From NCBI GenBank assembly GCA_963691705.1, contig OY829540.1, positions 65,210,367 to 65,274,366 on the forward strand: a stretch of 64,000 nucleotides of DNA. Reading direction: 5' to 3'. Positions 1-14,000 of the stretch are shown here, piece after piece (position 1 is the first letter of the stretch; each line of letters opens with the position of its first letter). Source of the DNA: Viola odorata (taxonomy: Eukaryota; Streptophyta; Magnoliopsida; Malpighiales; Violaceae). Position numbers and translations under genes: made by a program. The notes under the pieces were generated by a model. The model was given only the letters and a program-made list of their open reading frames with translations, ran no database searches and was not told where the DNA came from.

Positions 1-436
1 AAAAAAAATTGTCCTCTAAGCTTCACAGATACAATAGTCAAACCATTTAATGTCTTTTTTTTTATATTGCTCAAAAGCAACTTTGATTGTGATGTAATGT
101 TATGTTACGTTACACACCAGCTTTAAACCATTTAATTTGATTAGACGAAAAGTACTGATATAACGTCCTTTGACAGATTCAGACAAATTCGAAGAGAGGG
201 CAAGAAACAGAGACAGGGTGGTGATACCATGACAAAACGATGACCACATTTCTTGTAATCTATATCTTCTTCTCTTATTATTCCCCTTTCTACTGTAAAT
301 CAATTACTATTAAATTATACAGAGCACACCATAAATATGAATAAATTCTCCTATTTCTTGTGTTGTTGTCACCTGTTACCGTTTTCTGTTTCTATGTACA
401 ACCCGTTTCTGTAAAAAAGAAAAGAGAGAACTTTTC
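1..436. other. upstream region of the F-box gene
   Basis: No gene is supported here. The stretch is AT-rich and lies directly before the F-box start codon. A TATA-like ATAAATATG occurs near 331, about 100 bases before the ATG, and could be the core promoter. The open frame at 100-303 (-) has no recognisable family and looks like chance. Confidence 0.5.
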
Positions 437-2220
437 ATGGACGAAGAAGAGGCAGAAATTGATCGGTTGCCAATCGACCTTCTGGCTCATATATTTGTTC
501 TCATCACTTCCTTCACTGATTTAGCCCAGTAAGTGTTGTTGTTGCTTCCTTTGGTTCTTTAAAGAAGAAAAAAGTTTGGATTTTTGGGTTTCTTTCTTCA
601 ATTGCAGAGTTGGGTTTTATGTACTTATTTTGTCAGGGCAAGCAGTGTATGCAAGAAATGGAAACGTGTGGTGAAGCAATCTTTAGCTAGAAGACAAAGT
701 TTGAGCTTTACTGGGTGGAAGACGGATGATGATTCCACCGCCCGCCTCGTCCGCCATGCCTACAACCTTAAAGAACTAGACATGTATGCTCTCTGTTTCT
801 GTTTTTTTCTCCTCCAATCTCTTTTTCAAGTACTAGCTTTATTTCCCATTGTTACTTCTTCAATTAGTAACTGAAATTGAGAAAAATCGAAATTGGGTAT
901 GTTTGTTGGTTTCGTAAAATTGAATTGAAGATGGAGAGTTGCTCCTCTGTTGGTTTCTCAAGAATTACTAGGTTTACTGAGATGTCGAATTCTTGATGGG
1001 TTTGAGCTGGAAGGATATGTTGATTTTTATCTGTGTGTTTCAAATCATTTTGTGTTGTCTGATTAATTATTATGTTTTCATAGTTTAGATACTTCGATTG
1101 TGTTGTGGGTTTCTTTGTTCTGTTTTGATCAGTAATGGCTATGCTTTTTTGATATCTGGTTCTTCCTTCACTTTGGTGGAAAATTGTAGCTGACTGGCAT
1201 TCCTTCTAGCCAGACAGCTTTTTTCAATGAACAATCAGCCAGGTCGAGGATTCAAGGGTAGCGAGAGCGAGAGGAAGTATGACAAGAAATAAGAGTTGTC
1301 ACTGTGATTGTTTTTCTCTTTATATGCTGAGGAATGTGGGTTATAAAATGAAAGTATAGTTGTTTTGCTCATTGAGGTTAAATAGGTAGCTCGGTACTTC
1401 CATTGGCAATAATATGCAACTTTACTCATTTGTTTACTGCATTGCAGTTCAAGGAGCCGTTGGGGTTGCCACATTACCGACAATGGACTGTATGAAATGT
1501 CAATGGCCAAGTGCATCAGCAATCTTACATCAATTTCTGTATGGGGTATGGCAGGTATTACTGACAATGGCGTTGTGCAACTGGTAATGATCGCTCGTAA
1601 CTTGAGCATCAATATTGTTTTGAGAGTTTCATTTAATCTGTTGTTGGCTGAACACTAGGCATGTTTGTCTTAGTTTCGTGGTGATCCTACACAAGAGGGC
1701 ATTTGCTTCTTCTCAGTATTCTTTCATTTTTCAACAGATATCAAGGGCTAGTTCCCTACAACACCTGAATATTGGTGGCACTTTTATCACTGATGAATCT
1801 TTGTTTGCTATTGCGGATAGCTGTCCACATTTGAAGGTGAGACATTAGATGATACTCCTTTATTATGATTAATGAGAGTTTCATTTTGGATATAGGTTCA
1901 GTTTGATATGAAGAGTTTCATAAGACGATGTGCAAGAGAAGTAAGATAAAACCCATGTAACTTTCCTTGAATGTAATATTTGGAATTTTACTTTGTTTTC
2001 TTTCCAGAGCATTGTTCTATGGAGCTGCAGACATGTAACAGAGACGGGTCTTCTAAACCTGGTAAATAAATGCCGCAAGCTCGAGTCAATCAATATATGG
2101 GGAACCAGAGTCCCAGTAGACTGTGTCATCGGCTTGCTTACTATTAGTCCTGCCCTTCGAATAAAACCAGAAGGCGTTTTACTAAACGTCGGGAGTGTTT
2201 CTATGTGGCCTGTTGCATGA
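437..2220 (+). CDS. F-box/LRR protein, At5g67140-like
   Basis: Five exons: 437-528, 637-783, 1448-1583, 1738-1836, 2008-2220. All introns are GT-AG and the joined frame is 228 residues. The N-terminus (MDEEEAEIDRLPIDLLAHIF) starts an F-box of about 40 residues, with the later signature ASSVCKKWK. The rest is leucine-rich repeat: CHITDNGL, GITDNGVVQL, LNIGGTFITDESL, CRHVTETGLL. Length and sequence fit the Arabidopsis F-box protein At5g67140 as I remember it. F-box proteins dock on SKP1 in SCF ubiquitin ligases while the repeats bind a substrate; the substrate is unknown. The first exon is short, but splicing and similarity fix its start. The gene converges on the PLC-like gene, as its Arabidopsis counterpart sits beside At5g67130. 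Confidence 0.93.
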
Positions 2221-3581
2221 CCTACCCAATTTTTGTATGCATTTTTTCCTTTTTGGTCTCCCCGAGTGTTCTCTCTGTCAAAAAGCTAATTCTATTCGAG
2301 CTTGATTGGGTACTAGAGGGGTGACTGTCCCGGCATTTCTTTACTGGTTATACAGGTTGCTTATGCTTTCCCCTTTTGTCGTCACTAGTTGACGAATGCT
2401 ATAAACTCCGAGTACTGGCCTTCAGATCCTTATTTGTACATAGATACTTAAAATTATTTGTGACATATGGTTTCATTTGTACATAATTTTATACATCAAT
2501 AATAATATGCTTCCCAATTATTGAATACTTCAATTGCAAAATGAGGTTTTGAAGTATGTTTAATCTAACTAGTACTATTTCCTACCAGGTACAAATCTCA
2601 AGATTGAATCGCCTTGTCTATAATTCATATCTTTGCCAAAATAAAAGAGGATGTTGTATCTAACTCTTCAAAATAAGATGGGCGAATTTCAGATGTGTAA
2701 ATTGGACAACCACCAGAAGCAAAATTGTGCTCCAAATCTCAAGCCTGCACTTCCATAGGACTTGGTTTCAGTTGGCTGCTCATGTGAAACTTTGCTACCC
2801 AATTCCAATGTAAAACATTTACTGCTAAATTATGCATTTAAAAGATTCATCAATTAATCCACATAAAATGGCCTAAAACTTCCACATTCCTACAGTGAAA
2901 ACATGATAGTGACTTGGGTATAAAAAAACAGAGGTGCAAACTAAAAGGAGTACATTCCTAGGAAAAATGTAGCATCAGTGTTAATAAAAAGTGGTGGTAC
3001 TCCAATGCGTTTGCGCTAATTACACCTTCCTACTTCAATCACCGCGGCCAAGAGAAAACCTGGATAAAGCAAATAGGTAGATGTCATAGCTTGAAACATA
3101 AAATACGAAAATAGTATTGTAAGGATGAGATAATCAGATTGTATAAAGCAAACAAGCTCAACAGATACATCATTTGATAATGCTACGAGAGTTACCACGC
3201 TAAACAGAACAAGGCTGGAAAACATATATATAATGCAGCCTGGGTGGACGTAGAGTGCGACTAAGACAAGAAATGTACGACATGGAAGTATTCCTTCTCG
3301 TGTCAAAGAACAGGATAAGGTAAGACAATACTCCAGGAACCATAATATAGTCTATTGCTTACCAGGAGCACTTCTTGGCATATTCCAGGTCTCTCTTGGT
3401 TGCTATCCACCTGCAATTCCTTACTTTTTGCCTCAACATAAGAATCTCAAAAGTTCTTTTCCTACAATCACTAACAAGTATTATATTCTTTTAGCTGCCT
3501 CTCAACAAAGCAGGGAAGCAGTATTGTGAGAACCCACTGTCCAATTAAAATGAACAGCTAACTAACAGCCCACCCCAGAGT
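2221..3581. other. intergenic, between convergent gene 3' ends
   Basis: This holds the 3' untranslated regions of the F-box gene and of the PLC-like gene. I see no coding exon, RNA gene or repeat. The open frame at 3016-3306 (-) matches no family and lies just downstream of the PLC stop. Confidence 0.6.
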
Positions 3582-6319
3582 TCAGTTATTGTACTCGTAA
3601 TATGAAACAAATGCTAACAATGGAAAAGAAAGTATAAAAGGGGCCAAAATATTTGGAGAATGGACTGTCGCTGCAGATCTTAACTGAACAGATCCTGTAA
3701 AGCTTCCTCCAGTATTTGTCACAGGACTTGCTGTAGGTACAGGAACATTCTTGCAAGATCCAAAAGGGGCTCCAGCCTGAAAAATACCACACGGTGTCTT
3801 AAGCAAAGAAAAAGCTACTAGAACGCCATTTCACAATCTGGAATCCTTCAACAAATGCAATCACATGGATTTTAAATAAATCCAGTCCTATGTTTGAGCA
3901 TATATTAAAATCATCCCAATCACCTATCTTGACGCAAAAGTCTATCTTTCAAAGTGACAAAGTATGTGGCAGCTTAATGATAAATGGCCAAATTTCGCTA
4001 TCGCAAATTCTTTAAAATGTTTTGAGCATCTAACTAAGGATTCCTCATCCATCACCCTTTTTCCATGCAGCAATGAAGATCTATATAGCTTGCGAAGGGA
4101 AATGTGTGGCCACTTAACCAACTACATATTCTACTGTGGCACATACTTGGAGATGTAGAGATCAAATGGAAAAAGAAAAGAAAAACTAGACAAGAAGTGT
4201 AGATTTGTGAAAGAATAGCAGATACGTCTCATATTTAGAATTATTGGCATCAAGATGATGTAGCTTAAAACATAAAAGCCATATAACTTCTTACTGATAA
4301 CACTATCCATTTTTCGGCGTCAAATTGTATGCAAGAGTTGAATACTATTAGCTTCACTCATTTTGGGCAAAATATCAATATGATATATCCTCAGACAACT
4401 CAGCTAGAATGTGGAAATTGGGCATCAAATGTTAGATAAGAGCTAATACTGACCTGGCAAGCAACCACGGAACTGCAACCACACATCTTCTGGCCATTCA
4501 TCCTATCTAGAGCATCAAAAACGCCACCGCCATCACTCCTCTGCATCATTTTTCCATCTCTATTAGGATTCATAATTAGACTATGCCCGAAGGTATATTT
4601 ACTAGTATACTCTTAAAATTAATACCATGTAAAAGTTGACAGCCAGAAAATTAGGCATCACATTCCCTGCTGCTTTATAACAAGTACCAACCATCTGAGC
4701 AAGTGGAGTAGAATGCTCTTTGCAAGCTTCACTTTCAACTGGGTATGTCGGGAAGTAATTCATCAGCACAAGAGATGCCTTTTTGGAAGCTAGTGACTTG
4801 GACTCTTTCCTGTTTGGACACGATCCTGCTTTCACACCAGGATCACCAGCTGAAATCGATGCAGTATAAACTGTTAATTAACAACAGACCAACAATCAAA
4901 CTCAAAGAAAAAAGATCCACATTTGTGAATATGATCCTACGTTGATTTTCCAACATATACTTCCATTGGTATGCAATTCCTTCTTCTGCTTCCTTCTCAG
5001 CAATAGAAGTGAAAACTAGGAGCCGGTGATTGTCTTGTACCATCTGAGTTACTGTAGGCCAATCTTCTCCCTTCTTTGGCATCATGGATACAGGAAACCA
5101 GTACTTATCCAAACCAGCATTAGCAAACAGCTGGGTCAACCCTTTTGGAGTATGCACATAATCCTCGATTATAATGGTCACTATCTCAGTTGGGTTTTCA
5201 GTCAAGAAAGCTTCCACTTCCCTCAAAGTGTTAATAGCAGGTTGCTGTAGGCAATCAAGATAAGCACACATTAAAAACAAATGGCTGTGAAGTTGCTAAA
5301 TCAGTAAAACCGTAAGAAGCAATGACTGAATGAAAAAGAAGGGGGAAGATGTATTACAAATGCTGTGAAGTTGAAACATTGCCCTCGAAATGAATGACAT
5401 AGCCAAATATCATCTTCGAAATCATACATGTCCAACATCAGTCCCCTCACACCATTCTGACCAAACAAAAGTACATGAATCCAAAAAATAGGGTTATCAA
5501 TTTTCATACATGTGATAGTATAAAATATGAGCAAACTAATCATACATTGTTTAACTGCAAAGAAACCAAGTGCAAGAAAGGAATGAAATCCTAGGATCAT
5601 AACGTACTTCTTGTCCTCAGGTTCAAAAGAACCAAGCCAAGCAAAGCTTACAATCAAGGCTTTCCAAAAAGAATTAAAAATATCACACAAAACAACAAGA
5701 GGATCGATCACAGTACATACCCTCAGCTGATTAGTCACAGTGTCCTCTTGATTATAAAATGTGAGTCTTTGAACGCCGGGCAAAGCAGGTGCATCCACAA
5801 TACTAAACGAATTGTGCGTAACCAACCATGTATACCTGTTAAATGGCAACCCATTTATCTGCAATCAAAAAACAAAAAAAACAAAAACCTAAAAGCTCAC
5901 ATCTTTAGACCGTTTTAGCTCAAAAGAGCTAACACCCACGAAAAAAGAATAGAAAATTCAAGCTAAAAAAAGAGCATACAATACTAGTAGGAACGATAGC
6001 CTGGCCTCTGGTGCAAATGGGTTGTGTCTTGCCCAAAGCAGGACAGTTCCCACAGTACAGCGCTGCCCCACAATTTGTAGCTTCAGTACAAGAGTCTAGA
6101 ATCTGCAGAAATTTGCGTCTAAAATTCAAACTTTTGTCATAAAAGGAAACATGGAAGTGCACGGATCATAAGATTAGCTACAAACGGATAGGCTAAGGAG
6201 ACGAAAAGGGTTTTGTGTGTAAGTACCTCTGCATAAGATGAGAAGAGAAGCAGAGATAAGTACAGAAATGCAAGCAGAGCTCTGCATAAGGTATGGTGGT
6301 CCGCGAGACACGCAAACAT
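3582..6319 (-). CDS. PI-PLC X-domain protein, At5g67130-like
   Basis: Eight exons on the minus strand: 6319-6227, 6102-5980, 5858-5721, 5456-5358, 5244-4941, 4849-4626, 4540-4454, 3776-3582, giving 420 residues with GT-AG introns. The order is a signal peptide (residues 1-29, hydrophobic LLAFLYLSLLLF), a Cys-rich segment (CGAALYCGNCPAL), the X-type phosphodiesterase domain with WLVTHNSF (His87) and DIWLCHS (His139) as the expected catalytic pair, a late Cys-rich region (KMCGCSSVVACQ), and a hydrophobic C-terminus after a Ser/Thr-rich linker that suggests a GPI anchor. Family knowledge predicts a secreted or cell-surface protein; the substrate is not established. No Y, C2 or EF-hand domain is present, unlike true plant PI-PLCs. 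The gene is convergent with the F-box gene. Confidence 0.93.
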
Positions 6320-8024
6320 TTCTGCCCCTGCTTATCCGGAGCTTGGAAGAATTGAGCAGGGAGGGTTTTTTCCTTTTCCTTTTCCTTTTCTTTTTTGGTT
6401 ACTGTGTGTGTTGAAGTTGGAGGTGACAAATGGTGTTGGTATTAAAGGCGGGATTAGTGAAGAGATGCTTTATGTTTTCCTTTTTTTCCCCTTTTCCTTT
6501 TTACTTTATTAAGGTTAGTAGATAAGAAATTGAATGGTTAATGTACCCCATCTTCATGTTCATGACATGAGTTAGATCTTTAGTAACGTGATAATTACTA
6601 ATATAAAAAAAGTGCAAAGAATAACTTAAGATTAATTTTTAATCTCGTATAGGGTTAAGGTTAAACCTTTAGTTTAAATACTGATTATTGATATTGATAT
6701 CATGAGGGAGACTATATGTGGTTGAGGTTGGCATTTTTCAAATCCGAGTACTATCTACATTTTCTATTGTTTTTCCTACACTATTTCCTTTGCTCTTCCA
6801 ATACTCATGAATTTTTAAAGGTAGAAGATTGTTTCAATGTGATCTCTTTATGTTTACTGCATGAATTAAATTTGAGACGTGAGAGTTGATAAGTTTTTAA
6901 ACACACTAATCAAAATATTAATCAAAGAGTTAGTGATTTTGTATATTAACGAAGAGCTAGTAACTAGATATGAATAGTCTCGCGGTTTTGTTTCTTAAAT
7001 ATGAGGTTAATGATTCGATAATCATATATATTAAGAAATTATTTGATGTAAATATTTTCTCAAATTAATTGAATACGACCAAAAAGGAAAAACAATAATC
7101 GAAGTTGGTGTAAAAATTGATTTAGGCTTTTGGGTTTTTGCCGCATTTTGTCAGTGCCTTTCACATGGTGGGGGTGGGGTAGGTAGGTTGCCTCTCATCA
7201 GCCGCAGGCACAGTTGGTTGGGACACCTTCAAAGTCTGAACTGAAGTGTGGACTTCTTTCATCCCAACGTCGGTCACTTGGTCTGGTCCTCTTTGAAATA
7301 AAGTGATGACAATAATAATAATAATAATTATTATTATTAATAGCACATACTGCACGAGTCAACACTACGTGGTTTCGGATTTGAATCTCCATCTCCCATC
7401 GTTGATTAGGCGGTGAACAAATGTATGATGTTACATTAGGAAAAAGAGTGCTTAATTACAAAATGCTTGCAATTAGTCTGTGCATTGTTTAATTTGTTAG
7501 TCAAAAGAGCAGTTGGGAGGTAGATATATAGGACTTTAAAAACCAGACTTATTACTGGTACTTTTGTTTTAGCTGGTAGGAAAATGGAGCAATTAAAAAT
7601 CCGGTTAGGTTTCCTTAATCAGTCCTGATTTTACCAGGAATCAGCAACTCAATTTTTAGTTCCATTTATTATATGCGACGGGACAGCCCCAGCCCGTCTA
7701 AAACAGGACAAAACCGGGTCAATTCGGCCAGAACTTGGGACCGTCCAATTTACCCGTGTAAGAAAACTACAAAAACAAATACGACCACTTGCTATCTAAG
7801 GTCAAGTTATGTTAGACCATATTGGTTAATTTTGATCGGATAATTTTACAGTGAATAAACATGACAAAGCAGTAATAATGTATGACAGGAGATGGCAATG
7901 GCATCTCGCATAACAAAAATGATTGAGCTATCACCTACTATTCCTCTGATGCCAATGACAGTGATGCTTTTCCCGGTAAAAGAATGACAAATTTTAAAGT
8001 GGGATATAAATGAATCGAATGTAC
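6320..8024. other. intergenic, PLC promoter and CLF 3' side
   Basis: No gene is supported. A pyrimidine/purine-rich tract at about 6366-6398 lies in the PLC leader (C/T-rich on +). The rest is AT-rich, with a trinucleotide repeat near 7311. The small frames at 7161-7392 read through that repeat and are not credible genes. Confidence 0.55.
7311..7342. repeat. (AAT)n/(ATT)n palindromic microsatellite
   Basis: About six AAT units run directly into about five ATT units, so the tract is its own inverted repeat and could extrude as a hairpin. It is probably variable in length between individuals. Confidence 0.8.
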
Positions 8025-11000
8025 TTAAGCGAGCTTCTTCGCACGGCCACTGGGATGAGCACCGTCCTCTTTTTTCGATCCAGATGCCTCAGGCTTCCTA
8101 GCCCAAGCAGGAGCTCTGTCTGGCTCGTAACGATAGTCATAAAACAGCTCCTCCCCTGCATTAATTCGTTCTTTGGCAAATATTCCCACTCGATGATCCC
8201 CAGCAACCATTATTACCTGTTGGACAAACATTTGAAAATTATGCGTACAACCATAAAGGAAAATAAATAAATCCTAAATGCAGCTTCCGTATTAGCCAGA
8301 ATCGAACAAATACCTTCGCATAGCAGTTAGGGTCTGGAGAATGGTTGGCAAATTTCAACTTGTCCCCCTTGCGGTAAGCATCAAGTACAAACTGCATGAA
8401 ACAAATAGCAGTTTAAGAAACAAAACACGTCAAATCTTCACATAAGATTCCTAACTCGATGAATGTATGATACCTGATCATTCAGATTGAAGAGAAACGA
8501 TGAGTTTTCACGGTCGTAAATCTTCCCACGCTTATCTGCCTCCCTATGTGAAATCAACTCTCCAGTGTACTCACCCAAGTACTCATGCTTGCCAACACTA
8601 TTCTGCAAGATTAGATTGCCAAACAATTCTGAGCAGCAAGAAGTCAGTAAAGATAGCAAGATCAAATATGAATATTACCTTCAAGAATGCTCCCCAGCCA
8701 GAAATTTCAGATCTTCCAAGTAAAACCTGCACATCACAAGAATTAATTAAAAAGGGAATGAGGCAACAGTTCCCACGTTTGAAGTGGACACTGGAGCAAG
8801 CAAATATATGAACATTTCATGCTAGGGAACAATCCATTAAAAGCTATAAGGATGGTGTCATGGCATGATACATTAGACATTATTTTGACACTTATTTCAA
8901 GCTAGAATGTTTGGCACTGCTGTAACACATCACATCAGAGAATCACCTAAAAAAAGATGCGCATTACATCTGAGACCAGACACTTACAAGTTGGGCATCA
9001 TAAATAGTACACAACAAAATGAATGAAATAGCAAGATCCAACATAGCATATTCACCCTTTGTTGTTGTTTGAGAAGGAGCTTCATGTTCCTGCATTCATA
9101 GTTATCACCCCTCTGGCCTGGAACCCCAAAAGTACCATCTCCACAGCTGGAGAAAACATTTAAACAGCTCAAATGGTGGAAAGTTGCATGACGATGGAGT
9201 CTACTTTATAAATGAAGCATATCTAGTCTAGCATGCAAATGAAATAAAGTAACAATTTAAAACCCAGTAACTTCAGAACCATCCATGTCAATTAGTCTAT
9301 TGGATGCAATGAAAAAGTGGAAAATGATGGGAGTGTTTTACTAGTCACCTTAACAATTACACAAAATATGATTTCAGGGGACTTGAATTATAAATAAAAG
9401 TGAACAGTACTGACAGCAAGAACCATAATACTGAACCAGCAGTAATGACTAAGGAACGAGGCTAACAAATGCAATTATGACAAAGTAGACAAGGTAGCAA
9501 TTTTAATGTTGTGGGTTTAGACACCGTGGAAAATACAATAATGATGGTGCTGCCATTGCTTAAATTGATGATGATTGGCAACATGATGAAATAAAAGCCA
9601 GCATTCTACTAACAAGGTTAGTGTAATACCATACACTACAACCATGTTCGAAGCAGAAAAAGAAGAGAGGGGGGGGGGGGGTTCTGTAGCAACAAGTTCC
9701 ACGATAAAATAGCCACAGCACATTCTGTATTTTTCTTCAAAAAAATATTATCCTCACTTTTCTCCTCGCACAACCCCCTTCAACTCCATCCAGACCACAA
9801 CCTCAATCCATTTCTCTACTTCCCTCTTCCGGTTATAAAAATATAAGGCTAGCCCCCGAAGCAGGCTAACATTTGCAAGTATGTGTGTGTGTATGTCAAA
9901 GGAGTTGAAAAAACAGTGCAAGCAGTGTTCGTGGCATCTGCCAAAGCAATGATGGTGCTAACAGGGGTGGTGGAATTGGCGACGATAATGCTAACAACAT
10001 TGGGGTAATGGTAGAGATGGTGCTGTTGCCATAGAGATGGAAGAATCGCATTAACATTAGTGGTGTGATGCCATTGAACATTTTTTACAGGCAAATAGAG
10101 GATTCAAACTAAGGAATAAGACATAACAGCATACCTGACCCAACAATTCCTACAAACATCAGGATCACATTCCCTGTCTGCAGCAAAGCACGGACATTGG
10201 CGACTTCGACATTGACTTTTTGCGCAATGACAACCTCTAAATCTGTTCTTGCAACTTTTTGGACATCTGGATAAGAAATTTTGTTGTCATTATTCATATA
10301 CATCAACAACACCACCAATATATGTAGATGCAAACATTATGTAGGAATGATTGTGACAGGAAACTCAATTTTTGTAATTGAATGCATTTCACTTGTGGAA
10401 AAACAAAGTCAACAGTGAAACCTTAACATTTAATCTAGAGTTGTCAAATGAAGGCTCACCCGCAATACTTTTCACAGCATGTCCCATTTAGCAGGCATGT
10501 GCACTGCTTTCCACAAGCAGTTTGGCAACTACAAGGATTATACTGGCGGCATGGCTGATCTTTTCTTTCAGTAATCCGTTTCCGAAAAGAATGGTAAGCA
10601 GTAGACTTCCAAGAATACTTTAAGCGACGAACTTTACCTCTTCTGCGTAGAAACCTTGATCTTCTTCTGACTTCACTGTTTCCCTGAAGCCCATTTCAAA
10701 ATTTCAAGGTAACCATAAGACGGTGAGATTGAAAAAAATGTAGTTGTGAAACCCACTTGTGTTGGGGAATGACAGTAGACAAGATGCACAGATGCTGACC
10801 GTTCCATTGAAGTCAAATTTGGAGTAGCCATCACCAAGAGAGAATGCATCACCTGCTTCGCAGGCAAGCCTATTCTCCGAGAAAGCTATGTACTGGAAAA
10901 TCTCCGAACATGTCTTTAAACCACTTAAAAGATTCCTAGCAATTAAACAACTGTCAAGAAAGCAAAAACCAACTTCAGACAGAATATGGTGGAAAAACAA

Positions 11001-14000
11001 GACACAGATAAACAAAAAAGATGGCTAGTACTGCATTTGCACACCAATAGAATAAAATGCAAACAGATAAACAAATCATAACACAAACATTATGCAAAGT
11101 ATAAACTGAAAGTCAAAAGATAGGATGTGGTTATGTCCACAGATTTTCACATCCAGTTAGCAAATCTCACTAAAGTTTCAGGGAGGGGGGATTTAATAGC
11201 AGATCCATTATTTACCTAGATTTATAGACCACTAATCCCACATTCCAACTGTAGACATAAAAGTATAATTACATCTCCTGAACAGAAAAACATGTCACGT
11301 AACATTCTAGATTTTCACTTTTCGTGAGTTCAAGTTTTTCTAAAATGCTAAATTTCAAGGTATTTTTTCTGAAAATAACTTGATTCTAAATATTACTGAA
11401 TTTCGTAATGAAATCTAGATGGGAAGTGACCCGACTAGAAAATGAAAGCCAACTAGGAAGAAAAATGGAGTCAAAATTTAAACATTCATTTGCCAGAAAT
11501 TAATCAAGTTAGGATTTTTTTAACAAAAACAATCATATCAAACTATTGTGAAAATCCTACGTATTAAAAGAAAGATCAACAGTGATGGAGTAGTAATTCA
11601 ACAAAACAAAAAATTTACACCAGCCAACCTGTTCCTGCCAAAAATCTCGATACCCTTTTCAAGCAAGCTTTTTTCAATAGCTTTCCAAGATTTATTATCA
11701 CCCTCCTTTTTTTTACATGTGTTTTCATCTATGAACTCCTCTCTCTTCAAGGTATCAGCACTGCTAATTGCAGGTGGATCAGTCACCATCTCACCTGATA
11801 TACCGGCATGAACTTCACCCTGAACTAGATGGTGGAGACTGTCCTGCATATTCAATTCCTTCCTCTTGGGCCTTCCCCTTCCAGTGGTAGGTAACTTCAC
11901 ATTATTATGAGAAGAGCTTACATCTTCATTTTCTTTCCGTGAATTGCACTTGAGTTTCTTATCATTTTGCAAAAGGCCTTCATTAGCAACGGAATCAGAA
12001 TCAGAAGTAGCAATTTTTTTCCGCCTTTTCCGCATGCACCTTAGAACATGTTCAGCCACTCGCTTACTGTTCCTCTTACACATCCCTGAATTTTCAACAA
12101 GCTTAGTTGTTGACGGTGACAACGGACTGGTAGAAGATGCCTCCTGCTGTGGTCCGATTTCTGAGTCACTGCTGCCAGAAATGTTTTCAGCATTTGATGA
12201 AGCAGTTTCACTCTGGCTGGATTTTGCCCTCCTCCGACCAGATGGAACATTAGATTTCTTCTTCGATGAAACATGAGACTTTGAAAAATTGGATGGACGA
12301 ACAGAACCGTCTTCAAGATTATCCTCAGGTGAATTCTTTGTGCCACTTCTTTCAGTCTTTAGAACCTGATATGAGGTGAATATCGCGTTGCTTAAGAATT
12401 TTGTCTGACAAAAATGTACAAAGTAGTTACTAACAACAGTAATCATAGTAATAATAGACCAAACAAATACCGATTTGTAGCAGTGTGAGCCACATGGTAC
12501 ATTTTCCTCATCTGTATGGCTCCATGGATGTGGTTTCTCAGCCTAACAATATATTGTATCAATAAAACATATGACTCCCACTGGATACTCACGTAACAGC
12601 TTGATGGTTAGCTTACGTAATCAACTTACAGGAAAGACAAGATCCTGTGAACATCCATGCAATCTGCAGTCAAAAACCTGCAAAAACAGAAACAAAAGAC
12701 ACACATTTAATCATAGGAAGATACCAGGAAAAAATAAAAGAACATAGAATTGAAAGAAGTTCAAGAATTTTCCTTACAAGACATCGGCGACAAAATAGGT
12801 TGTCAAAAGAATCCAAAGCGGCTTCAAGATCTTTATCAAGAAAGCAGTTCCATGTTTGGGATTCATTATCCCGATTCTTAGGGTCCACTACAGCCTTCAC
12901 TTCCTTCATAAGAACCTCATATCTTGCCTGTATAAGATGTTTGACGGTGTTTCATATCTGTGTAAAGCCAGCACAAAGCAAATGGGAAACGGCTGGACCA
13001 AAGCTTACACTGTGACCAGTTCTATCAGATACTTAAAAAAAGAGAAGATTGACCGAAATAAACACCAATAGTCCCCCTTAAAAGAGACTATTAAAAATAA
13101 AATTATAGCATAATGAATTACGCTACAAGCCTATAACACAGAATAATCCTTATAAATGCATACCTTGACATCATTCAGACTTCTAGAAAAACACTCTGCC
13201 AGCAATTCCATCACTGGATCAGATGAACCAACTTCATTGACGGTCATGCTGGTAATAAAGAACCCCAACACAGTATTAAATTGGTTTTATGCAACGCATT
13301 AAATAACATAACCTAGATAAATTCTTCAGGCAAACATCAGCAAGAAAATTAACAGCTGAAAGAGCTTACAAATTAACAAGCTGACAGGCTGAGTATGTTG
13401 ACTAGCATATATTGGTTACTTGGCTTAACAATTGAAAGAGCTTACAAAACTAAGAGGCTCTGGGTTTACCAACATGTGCCTTTTTTCTTTGACAGACTGA
13501 CAGTATTCTATAATAGCTTGAGTTAAAGGTCAAGAACTAATTTACAACAACTAGCGCTGTAAGATGCATATGACATGAATTGACCTCTATAAGCTACCAG
13601 TCTTTAACAGCCACCTTTTTTCCCACTAACCTCAGAAAGCCTTTTCCTCCATTGTGCTAATGAAAAGACAAAAAAGAACAGAAAACCATAATTTGAAAAT
13701 CACATTAGATGAGGTGATTATACCAACCGAAGAATATAATCTTCAGACTGCAGAAAATCTCTTTTTTCCTCTTCTTCGTCATTTGCTTCCTCCTCACTGT
13801 CACTGCAAATTAGTGCTTCACCACCATTCTGATCATAATAAATCCTCCTTCGTCCAACCACTGATTGATCCTCCGTCATTCTTTGATTTCTGCACCAAGT
13901 ATCATAAATCACTAAGCAAAATTAGTGGTACAAAATGGAGATTGTCAACATAAGTATATTATCATTTTGATATGCATCTTCAAATAGAGCCTCACAAATT

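Noticed and set aside
1235..1612. A 125-codon minus-strand frame
   Set aside because: It overlaps an intron and exon 3 of the F-box gene on the other strand and has no family likeness.
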